From Rhizosphaericola mali (GTDB taxonomy: Bacteria; Bacteroidota; Bacteroidia; Chitinophagales; Chitinophagaceae), in assembly GCF_004337365.2 (NCBI RefSeq), contig NZ_CP044016.1:3825507-3889506 (forward strand): a stretch of DNA of 64,000 nucleotides, written 5' to 3'. Shown here piece after piece: positions 27,247 to 35,607 of this stretch; the first letter of the stretch is position 1; every line of letters starts with the position of its first letter. The notes under the pieces are model-generated. The model worked only from the letters and a program-made list of their open reading frames with translations, had not been told where the DNA came from and did no database searches. A program made the position numbers and the translations under genes.

Positions 27247-28176
27247 ATGAAGGCCATAAGTTATTATCTAAAATTAGTTCGATGGCCCAATCTTTTAGTA
27301 ATCGCATTGACGCAATGGCTATTTTATATCTGCATCAACAGACAATTGTTGATGTGGACGCCATTTGATGAGATTTTTTCTATAACTGTGGTTATCTGTG
27401 TGCTTTGCGCAGCTGCAGGTTATATTATCAACGATTATTTTGACGTGGCGATTGATCAGATTAATAAGCCTGACAAAATGATTTTGGGTAAATATATTAC
27501 GCCAAAAATGGGAAAATCTGTGTACATTTTTATGTTGATCATCACAGAAATCCTCTCCATTTATTGTGATACTCAATGGGCATCCTTTTGGATAACAGCA
27601 ATGACAACTGCCATCAATATTTTACTCTATTTCTATTCAAAATATTGGAAAAAGTCCTTTTTTATTGGAAATTTCGTGGTGGCATTAGTGACGAGTGCTC
27701 CGATTTTATATTGCTTTTTACCTATTTATTTTAAAAGTTTTTTGGTTTCTGAATTATGGATGTGGTTATGCATCATCTATTTCTATTTTTCATTTTTGAC
27801 TTGTTTGATAAGAGAGATTGTTAAAGATTTGGAAGATCGAGCAGGAGATCAAGCACTAGGAGCCAATACGCTCGCAATTGCATTAGGAGAAAAAAAATCA
27901 AAATTCGTCGTAACGATTTTTACGGTCTTATTAGTGTTACCAGTTACTTATTTCGGATACGTTTTTTATACGATGCAGATATGGTTATTCGCCGTTTATA
28001 TCATTGCGTTGTTGGTATTCCCGATTGTATATTTTCTCATTAGTTTTTTGAATGCTAAAAATCCGAAAGATTATCATCAAGCAAGTACCCAATTGAAAAT
28101 CATCATGTTATTGGGAATATTTTTCCTCATTTTCTTGAGATTGGTGGCATATTCATTTACGAGTCTATTTATATAA
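27247..28176 (+). CDS. UbiA-family prenyltransferase
   Basis: 309-residue polytopic membrane enzyme that transfers a prenyl chain to an acceptor. Both Mg-diphosphate motifs are present: NDYFDVAID at 62-70 and a second acidic motif REIVKDLEDRAGD at 189-201. About eight to nine transmembrane helices are visible. The sequence resembles the geranylgeranylglycerol-phosphate synthase-like branch rather than MenA, though this is a judgement by eye. It is joined, with no gap, to the class I isoprenoid-synthase-like gene that follows. A TATATTTG box at 27216-27223 may be the promoter -7 element. Confidence 0.9.
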   Translation: MKAISYYLKLVRWPNLLVIALTQWLFYICINRQLLMWTPFDEIFSITVVICVLCAAAGYIINDYFDVAIDQINKPDKMILGKYITPKMGKSVYIFMLIITEILSIYCDTQWASFWITAMTTAINILLYFYSKYWKKSFFIGNFVVALVTSAPILYCFLPIYFKSFLVSELWMWLCIIYFYFSFLTCLIREIVKDLEDRAGDQALGANTLAIALGEKKSKFVVTIFTVLLVLPVTYFGYVFYTMQIWLFAVYIIALLVFPIVYFLISFLNAKNPKDYHQASTQLKIIMLLGIFFLIFLRLVAYSFTSLFI

Positions 28177-29181
28177 ATGTTTCGAAAAGCTATTTTTTCA
28201 AAATTATTGGCGCAAAGATTATCGCATATTCTCTTCCTCAGAAAAAGAGAATATCATCGTGCAGTCAAGCTTTTGCATGAATTAGAATCGAAATTTAAGG
28301 GAAAAATTGATCCATTTACATTTGAAAAGATAGCAAAAAGCTATTCGATTTACGTACTCATGTTTGCAGATGCATTTACGCAAATAGAAGGAAGAAATAC
28401 GACCGAACAGGAAAAAATGCGAATGGTTCATTACTTCATCTGTAGTTCGCTTTTTGATGATTTTTGTGATAGAATGGATTTTGATTTGGAACGACTACGG
28501 GACATTTCTTTCCACCAAAATACTTTCCAACCACAAAATTTTGAGGAAGCGCTTTTTTTATATTCGCATCAATTTTTGTTGAGTGAAATTCGGGATCAAG
28601 AAAGATATATTCAAATATCTCATCTGCTGTTTCAATCACAAATTGACTCATTTGCACAAGCGGAATTAGAGGCAATCCCAGAGGAAAAATTAAAGAAAAT
28701 AACGGAAGACAAAGGTGGTTATTCCGTCTTGATTTCTGGTTATTATTTGGATATTTCCATGACCACAAAATTGGAAAATGTCTATTTCGCCATCGGATCT
28801 ATTATTCAAATAATCAACGATTTGTTTGACATATTCAAAGACTTACAGGAAAAATCGCAAACTATTCCAAATAAATTGAAGGACGTTAATCAATTTGAAA
28901 ATTATTTTAATTCACTTGTCAATCAATTAATTAAGAATATTTTTGCACTTCAATTATCTCCCAAAAGAAGAGAAAAATTGCATTTTGCCCTGATGAATAT
29001 TTGTGCATTTGGCTATGTAGCCATTGACAATTTGAAAAATATTCAAAATAATCAAACATCATTGCCTGACTTATCAATACTTGCAAGAAAAGCATTGATT
29101 GTCGACATGGAAAAATGGAGTAATATTTGGTTTTGCATCAAGGTTTGTTATGAAAAACAATGGATTAAAAACATTTTGTAA
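28177..29181 (+). CDS. Class I isoprenoid-synthase-like helical protein
   Basis: 334 residues, all-helical, starting on the base after the UbiA stop. It carries DDFCD at 94-98 and NDLFDIFKD at 214-222, with TEDKGGYSVL (about 177-186) between them. This order and spacing match the first Asp motif, the K(G/T) motif and the second Asp motif of trans-isoprenyl synthases (82-86, about 166 and 209-213 in the prenyl synthase at 21814). Overall sequence is far from known prenyl synthases, so it may be a terpene synthase-like enzyme or a diphosphate lyase. No signal peptide. The 3' end overlaps the next gene. Confidence 0.7.
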   Translation: MFRKAIFSKLLAQRLSHILFLRKREYHRAVKLLHELESKFKGKIDPFTFEKIAKSYSIYVLMFADAFTQIEGRNTTEQEKMRMVHYFICSSLFDDFCDRMDFDLERLRDISFHQNTFQPQNFEEALFLYSHQFLLSEIRDQERYIQISHLLFQSQIDSFAQAELEAIPEEKLKKITEDKGGYSVLISGYYLDISMTTKLENVYFAIGSIIQIINDLFDIFKDLQEKSQTIPNKLKDVNQFENYFNSLVNQLIKNIFALQLSPKRREKLHFALMNICAFGYVAIDNLKNIQNNQTSLPDLSILARKALIVDMEKWSNIWFCIKVCYEKQWIKNIL

Positions 29182-30346
29182 AAAAATCTGTCTGGGTACG
29201 ATGAGTATCCTGTTTTTCTCGATTTATACATTTGGACAAAATAATATCGCAGCAATGCGAAAATTATTACATGAATTACAAGCCGATCAAGTTACTTCTG
29301 ATAGTTTTTTTCAAAAAGGAACATTCAAATCTTTCCGTTTTAATGGAAACAATAGGACTATTTCTAAACCAGACAATAATATTTTTTTTACAGGATTAAT
29401 TGGATTTACGCTAAAAGATATAGCCGATAGAATACAAGATGACAGCGTGCAATTTCTATGTCATCAAATCATGCAAAATGCAACTATCTCCTATCCAAAA
29501 TTTCAACACATAAGCGGTCGCCCTACTTATAATTTTTGGAGGACAAATCCTGTTGAGTTATTTCCGGGTGCAAAAGCCATACAACCTTTAAAACATATTA
29601 ATTCGCTTCCAGATGATCTGGATGATACCGTTTTATATTTCCTTTTTCAAAATAATGTATCAGATTCAACTCGAAAAATTTTGGAAAAATTGATGGTGGC
29701 TAGCGCCAATAAAAGCAAAAAAACAATAAAGAACACTTTCAAAAAATACAAACAAATACCTGCGTATTCTACTTGGTTTGGTTATAGAATGCCCGTTGAT
29801 TTTGATTTTTGCGTATTAACTAATGTCCTTTATTACAGATTTTCCTACGTTCAGAATTTGAATAGTACGGATTCTGCTACCATATATTTGTTGGAACGTA
29901 TGATTGCCGATAAAGAATACTTGCATCATCCGACCTACATTTCTCCACATTATGGACGGTCGCCTATTTTATTATATCACATCGCACGATTAATGGGGAA
30001 ATACAATATTCCACAATTGGAACCTTATCGCAAACAATTAATTGAAGATTTACAAGCGCAAATTAAGCAGTCAAATATTGAGTTGGATCAAATAATTATG
30101 CATACGGCATTGATCTGGTTAGGAGAAAAAGAGGATCGTCCATTTTTCAAATCATTTAATTTAAATAATTTACAAAAAACGGATTTTACCTTTTTTGTGG
30201 GCTGTATGAATACATATTTCACTAATCCTTTTAAAGCAATTTTGTATACGATACCTAGTTTGAGATTTTATTTTCAATGTCCAGCTTATAATAAGGCATT
30301 ATTATTGCAATATTTGAGTTTAATAAATGTAAATCAAACCAATTGA
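29150..30346 (+). CDS. Exported helical protein with a class II cyclase-like DxDDT motif
   Basis: About 398 residues. I choose the ATG at 29150: it gives a signal peptide (KICLGTMSILFFSIYTFGQ) and overlaps the previous gene by 32 bases, implying translational coupling; an ATG further upstream would place a long charged leader in front. The mature part is helical. The segment LPDDLDDTVLYFLF (DLDDT at 156-160) fits the DxDDT acid motif of class II terpene cyclases and squalene-hopene cyclases; I see no QW repeats. Function is unknown. An alternative is an unrelated alpha/alpha-toroid protein in which the motif is chance. Confidence 0.65.
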   Translation: MKNNGLKTFCKKICLGTMSILFFSIYTFGQNNIAAMRKLLHELQADQVTSDSFFQKGTFKSFRFNGNNRTISKPDNNIFFTGLIGFTLKDIADRIQDDSVQFLCHQIMQNATISYPKFQHISGRPTYNFWRTNPVELFPGAKAIQPLKHINSLPDDLDDTVLYFLFQNNVSDSTRKILEKLMVASANKSKKTIKNTFKKYKQIPAYSTWFGYRMPVDFDFCVLTNVLYYRFSYVQNLNSTDSATIYLLERMIADKEYLHHPTYISPHYGRSPILLYHIARLMGKYNIPQLEPYRKQLIEDLQAQIKQSNIELDQIIMHTALIWLGEKEDRPFFKSFNLNNLQKTDFTFFVGCMNTYFTNPFKAILYTIPSLRFYFQCPAYNKALLLQYLSLINVNQTN

Positions 30347-30440
30347 TTAATAAGTTGTATAATAGTAATTTGAATATATTTTATAATAGTAATATTTAAT
30401 TGTTAATTTTGTCCCCTATTTCTAAACCTATATTAGCAAA

Positions 30441-30671
30441 ATGGTTAATAGTATATTAATATTTGTTGCAGGTGTAGTTGTTGGATTGCTAACCTCATAC
30501 ATCCTCAAAAACAATAAAAAGAAACGCACATCTGCATTGGAAAATCTAATGTTGACGAATCATTCTGAAATATTAAAACTTCAGAAAAAAGTTTCTGATT
30601 TGGAAGAAGAAAAAAAGAGATTTTTACAAAGTATGCAAAATAAAAGTTCGAAGACGTTAGAAGTAATGTAA
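30441..30671 (+). CDS. Small single-span membrane protein with a coiled coil
   Basis: 76 residues: one N-terminal transmembrane helix (ILIFVAGVVVGLLTSYIL, about 5-22), a basic stretch (KNNKKKR) marking the cytoplasmic side, and a heptad-like helix (ILKLQKKVSDLEEEKKRFL, about 45-63). I do not recognise a family; the architecture resembles small envelope or division accessory proteins. A TAATTTTG box near 30402 could be its -7 element. Confidence 0.6.
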   Translation: MVNSILIFVAGVVVGLLTSYILKNNKKKRTSALENLMLTNHSEILKLQKKVSDLEEEKKRFLQSMQNKSSKTLEVM

Positions 30672-30766
30672 AATATTGCCGAATTAAATTGAAGAATTAA
30701 TATTTAAAAGATTTTGTCCGCTTATTTTTGTGTAAATAGATAGAAAACAAATACGTATATCGCAGA

Positions 30767-33700
30767 TTGAAGTCTTTATTTAAAATATTAGGGCGGATTT
30801 TTCTCAGTTTATTCGGTGTTATCTTATTAGTATGGCTCTTGATTCAAACGGAGACCGTTCAGAATTTTTTGGTAAAAAAAATATCCAAAAAAATATCAGA
30901 CGAGTTACATACTGAAGTAAGTATACAACATGTAAGCTTCTCTTTGTTTGATAAAATGAACTTGGAGAAAATGATGGTGCGCGATCTTCGCAAAGACACC
31001 ATTTTATATGCAGGAGCGTTTCGTTTGCGTATTTCGGATTGGTTTTTTCTTAAGAAAAATATTTCCATAGGATATATAGGTCTGCAAAATGCAGTAATCC
31101 ATATCAATCGCTTGCAAGATTCTGTTTGGAATTATCAGTTCATCATCGATCATTTTGCCTCTCCCAAAAAGGAAAAAACTGCATCCAAACCAATCGATCT
31201 CGATTTGCATAAAGTGGATTTTGAAAATGTCACTTTTGATAAAATTGATCGTTGGAATGGTCAGGATATGCGCGTCCATTTCGGATCATTTGTGGGTGAT
31301 GCGAGAGAGATTGATTTAGAGAAAAAGAAATACACCCTTAATTCTTTATTTATCAATCAATTAGATTTTTATCTATATGATTATCATGCACTCAAACCGA
31401 GAAAACCCACTATTGAAAAGCCTAGAACGGGGATGTATTTCAATAAAGGGGATATTGCACTTGAGATAGATAGCCTCAATCTGAAAAATAGCAGCATTAC
31501 CATTTTCAAACAGTTGAAAAACCGTAAACCCTATCCGTATTTTGATACGCATCACCTTCAATTTACCAAGGTGAATCTTTCAGCGGCCAATTTCAAATTT
31601 AATAAAGATACCATCACAGCTCGCATGAATCTTGCAGCGCATGAGCGCTCTGGCATCATCATCAAACATTTAAAGGCGAATTTCAAATTGACGCCTTCCA
31701 TCATGGAATTTCAAAGATTTGATTTAGCGATCAACAAAAGTAATCTGCGAAATTATTTGGCATTTCATTTTCATGATTTTAATGATGACATGGGCGAATT
31801 TGAAACAAATATCAATCTGGATGTTCGTTTTTTGCATAGTACCGCCTACACCGATGACATTGCCTATATTGAACCTAGTCTAAAATCTTGGAAAAAGCGT
31901 ATCGATATGTCGCTCCATCTTTTCGGAACAGTACGTGATTTCAAAGCAAAAGGTATTGTGATGCGATTAGATCAGCATACATTCTTAAGTGGAGATCTAC
32001 GTATGCGTGGTTTTCCCAATTTGGATACGTCACATTTGCAATTTGAAAACCTAAATTTACAAACGACGAGATTAGAGGCAGCACCAATAGTGGAACGTTT
32101 CAAAACACTAACAAGCCCAGACTTAGATGCCATGGGCGTCATGCAATATCGAGGTAGATTTGAAGGAACACCACATGATTTTTTTACGGAAGGTAATTTT
32201 AGCACAGCTATTGGTAGTGCTTATGTAAAAGCCAAAATGACCTTTCCGGAAGTTGGAGAACCCACTTATTCTGGTAATATAACGACTCGTCAATTTAATT
32301 TAGGCAAATTTGTACACTCTCCCGTAATCGGCGAAGTAGATTTCCATGGTGAATTTAAAGGCTCAAGTTATAAGCTCAGCCAAGCACGCTCATCACTAAA
32401 TGGACATTTTAATTCCATTAAATTAAATGGTTATCCTTACTCGGACATAGATGTAAATGGTGTAATTCAGAAAAAATATTTCACCGGCACCTTGAATATT
32501 TCGGATACCAATATCAACTTGTTAAGTAATATTCAAATTGATCTGAATGGAAAAGCGCCGAAGTTTAATGTCATTGGTGATTTGCAAAATGCTCATCTGC
32601 AAAAACTAAATTTATTAAAAGAAAATTTTATTCTCACAGGTCTATTTGACTTAGATTTTGAAGGGAATAATATCGATAATTACATTGGTAGTGCCAAAAT
32701 TCTGAATGCAAGTCTAAAAAAAGATACATTCAAACTTAATTTTGACTCCCTGTCCATTCAAGCATCTCAACTAGATGCTCAACGCAAACAACTGACAATT
32801 CAAAGCAACGAATTTGACGTTAGATTACGTGGCAAGTACAAAGTTTTGGATCTTCCGAATAGTTTTCAATCTTTTTTGCATCAGTATTATCCATCGATTA
32901 TAAGTGAGCCTCAGCATTTTCCATTGGATCAAAAATTTTTGTTAACCATTGATACTCGTAATTTTACAAAATATACAGAATTATTTTTTCCCGGATTTTC
33001 AGGATTGGATAGTGCGGAATTAATAGGGGGTATCAATACAATTGATTCTAATGTCTTTTATGTAAAAGCACATGTTCCTGATTTTAATATAAAGAGAAAT
33101 AAATTTAGAGGAACGGATATCGTAGGAAGAGGCGACTTGAACACTCTAGCAATAAATGGACAAGTTGATTCTGTTTTTACCAGCGATAGCTTTTATTTCC
33201 CTAATACAGAGTTGAATATCAAGTCCATCAGTGACCACTCTACCGTTGACTTAAAAACCAAAGCGAGTTCATCCTTGGATGATGCCCATTTGATGGCAGA
33301 TGTGTACACCTTAAATGATGGTGTAAAAATAGATGTACAACCCTCTTTTTTTATTCTGAATAACAAAAAATGGAATATTGATAAAGAAGGCGAAATCATT
33401 ATCCGAAAACAATTTGCCTCTGCAAAAAATGTAAAATTCAGTCAAGGATTACAAGAATTAGTCGTCGAGACATCCAATGATCCTGATAAAAAAAGTAATG
33501 ACCTTAAAGTCATAATGAAAAATATCAGCATAGGAGACTTTGCACCCTTAGTTTTGAAAAATCCAAAATTAGATGGTATTGCCAATGGCGAAGTTGTCAT
33601 GCACAATTTCTTTGGACAATTCAATATAGACGCTAACATTAAGGCAGAGGAATTTAAACTAAATGATGATTCTGTCGGGATAGTAAATATTAAAGGCCAT

Positions 33701-35527
33701 TTTAATCCCAAATCTAAATTGGTGAATTACACAGTAAATTCTGATAATGAAAAATATCATTTTGGAATTCATGGAGATTATAATACGAGCGATACCGCAC
33801 AATCCCCTCTTAATGCCAATATAGAGCTTGCTGATGCGAGGATTTTTATTTTGAATCAATTTTTAAGTTCTTTATTTACCGATATGTCAGGTCAATCTGA
33901 AGGCCAACTGCATATTGGAGGCTCTTTCAAAAGTCCAGTTATAACTGGGATCACGCATTTAAAAAAGGCAGAATTGACCGTTATCTACACGCAAGTTCAT
34001 TATTGGGTGGATAGCGCAACGATCAATTTTTATCCAGACAGAATTGATATGGGTAATCTGACATTGAGAGATGAAAAGAAAAATATAGCCAACGTTCAGG
34101 GTATTATATATGAAAATGCTTTGGATGATATGAAATTTGACATCAATATCACTACGGATAAACTATTAGCACTTAATACACAAGCCAAGGACAACCCGAT
34201 GTTTTACGGTCGGGCTTTTTGTAAGGGACAATTTACGATTAAGGGTCCACAAGAAAATATGCAAATGTATGTAGGTGTGGAAGCCGCCGATAGTTCACAC
34301 ATATATATACCTACGACAAGCAGTCGTGAAAGTTCCAATGTTGATTATATCATATTCAAACAATATGGAAATAACGGAAATAAAAAACCAAAAATTCCAG
34401 GACAAATTACCGTTGATCTTGATCTTACTGCAAATAATCTTGTTAATATCGATGTGATTATGGATGCACAGACGGGAGATGTGATTAAAGCAACAGGTAG
34501 TGGAAAATTAAACATACATGTTCCGGCGGAAGGTAGTATGACGATGAAAGGTCGATATAATATTGAAAAAGGTCGATATGACTTTAATTTCCAATCGTTT
34601 ATCAAAAAACCTTTTGATCTAATGGAAAATGGAAATAACTACATTGAATGGACGGGAGATCCTTATAATGCGAATATCCGTATCGATGCAAGTTATACAG
34701 CAACGCATGTAAGTTTGAATGATTTGGTCAGTGCTCAGACGGGTAATATTATCAACGGTAATGTACGTGGTTACCGTGGCGACGTTTATGTAATTGCTCA
34801 ACTTACAGGCAAATTGATGCATCCTGATATTAAATTTCACTTAGATTTCCCTACAGGAAGTACGATTAAAAATGATCCAGATTTCGCATTATTCTTAAAT
34901 CGTTTGGCTAGTGATGATAATGAAATGTTGAAGCAAGTTACCTACTTGATCGTATTTGGAAGTTTTGCACCTTACGGAGCTAATAGTGCTGCAACTAATT
35001 TTGCATCCGTAGGCGTAAATTCAATTTCATCCATCATTACTTCTGAATTTAATAAATTAGTTTCGGGTGTTTTATACAAATTAACAGGTAGTCGAGATTT
35101 ACAATTTGATTTAAGTACATCAACATACTCTAGCGCCAGTTGGTATGGGGGTAATGCCGCATCAGCTAAATTAGATAGGCAAGCCGTCAATTTAAAATTG
35201 AACCAAAGTATATTGAATGGTAAAGTCATTATTACAGTGGGAGGGGACTTAGATTTTAATCTTGCAGCAAGCTCATCTACAGGCAATTTCCAATGGTTAC
35301 CAGATATATCTGTTCAGATTGTTTTATCTAAGGATCGAAAATTAAGAGCTATTATATTTAATAGAAGTAGTCTAGATATTGGGAGTTCTGCAGCTTCTGG
35401 TCTTGGTAGACGTAATAGGATGGGAGTAAGTTTATCCTATACACGCGATTTCGAACATATGTTTGGCGACAAGAAAAAGAAAATAAAAGTCGAAACAGAC
35501 TCTTCTGCACAAAAAAAGACCAAATAA
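30767..35527 (+). CDS. tamB: TamB/AsmA-like envelope protein
   Basis: 1586-residue inner-membrane-anchored periplasmic protein of the TamB/YhdP (AsmA-like) group, thought to form a hydrophobic groove for lipid transport to the outer membrane or to aid outer-membrane protein insertion. One N-terminal helix (LFKILGRIFLSLFGVILLVW) precedes about 1500 residues of beta-rich repeats, and the C-terminal DUF490 region (about 1150-1500) is recognisable. A short basic tail ends in TKK. Start is a TTG at 30767; there is no ATG in frame nearby. It follows the isoprenoid-type genes by 420 bases. Confidence 0.9.
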   Translation: MKSLFKILGRIFLSLFGVILLVWLLIQTETVQNFLVKKISKKISDELHTEVSIQHVSFSLFDKMNLEKMMVRDLRKDTILYAGAFRLRISDWFFLKKNISIGYIGLQNAVIHINRLQDSVWNYQFIIDHFASPKKEKTASKPIDLDLHKVDFENVTFDKIDRWNGQDMRVHFGSFVGDAREIDLEKKKYTLNSLFINQLDFYLYDYHALKPRKPTIEKPRTGMYFNKGDIALEIDSLNLKNSSITIFKQLKNRKPYPYFDTHHLQFTKVNLSAANFKFNKDTITARMNLAAHERSGIIIKHLKANFKLTPSIMEFQRFDLAINKSNLRNYLAFHFHDFNDDMGEFETNINLDVRFLHSTAYTDDIAYIEPSLKSWKKRIDMSLHLFGTVRDFKAKGIVMRLDQHTFLSGDLRMRGFPNLDTSHLQFENLNLQTTRLEAAPIVERFKTLTSPDLDAMGVMQYRGRFEGTPHDFFTEGNFSTAIGSAYVKAKMTFPEVGEPTYSGNITTRQFNLGKFVHSPVIGEVDFHGEFKGSSYKLSQARSSLNGHFNSIKLNGYPYSDIDVNGVIQKKYFTGTLNISDTNINLLSNIQIDLNGKAPKFNVIGDLQNAHLQKLNLLKENFILTGLFDLDFEGNNIDNYIGSAKILNASLKKDTFKLNFDSLSIQASQLDAQRKQLTIQSNEFDVRLRGKYKVLDLPNSFQSFLHQYYPSIISEPQHFPLDQKFLLTIDTRNFTKYTELFFPGFSGLDSAELIGGINTIDSNVFYVKAHVPDFNIKRNKFRGTDIVGRGDLNTLAINGQVDSVFTSDSFYFPNTELNIKSISDHSTVDLKTKASSSLDDAHLMADVYTLNDGVKIDVQPSFFILNNKKWNIDKEGEIIIRKQFASAKNVKFSQGLQELVVETSNDPDKKSNDLKVIMKNISIGDFAPLVLKNPKLDGIANGEVVMHNFFGQFNIDANIKAEEFKLNDDSVGIVNIKGHFNPKSKLVNYTVNSDNEKYHFGIHGDYNTSDTAQSPLNANIELADARIFILNQFLSSLFTDMSGQSEGQLHIGGSFKSPVITGITHLKKAELTVIYTQVHYWVDSATINFYPDRIDMGNLTLRDEKKNIANVQGIIYENALDDMKFDINITTDKLLALNTQAKDNPMFYGRAFCKGQFTIKGPQENMQMYVGVEAADSSHIYIPTTSSRESSNVDYIIFKQYGNNGNKKPKIPGQITVDLDLTANNLVNIDVIMDAQTGDVIKATGSGKLNIHVPAEGSMTMKGRYNIEKGRYDFNFQSFIKKPFDLMENGNNYIEWTGDPYNANIRIDASYTATHVSLNDLVSAQTGNIINGNVRGYRGDVYVIAQLTGKLMHPDIKFHLDFPTGSTIKNDPDFALFLNRLASDDNEMLKQVTYLIVFGSFAPYGANSAATNFASVGVNSISSIITSEFNKLVSGVLYKLTGSRDLQFDLSTSTYSSASWYGGNAASAKLDRQAVNLKLNQSILNGKVIITVGGDLDFNLAASSSTGNFQWLPDISVQIVLSKDRKLRAIIFNRSSLDIGSSAASGLGRRNRMGVSLSYTRDFEHMFGDKKKKIKVETDSSAQKKTK

Positions 35528-35607
35528 AGATAAAAATCGAATATCTTTTTCATCCGACATATATTAAATTGCACTTACTCAAAAATTCAACTAAAATATT
35601 CCTTTCG

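Noticed and set aside
30358-30393. Direct repeat TATAATAGTAAT, two copies 12 bases apart
   Set aside because: It is short and very AT-rich in an AT-rich gap, so chance is a sufficient explanation.
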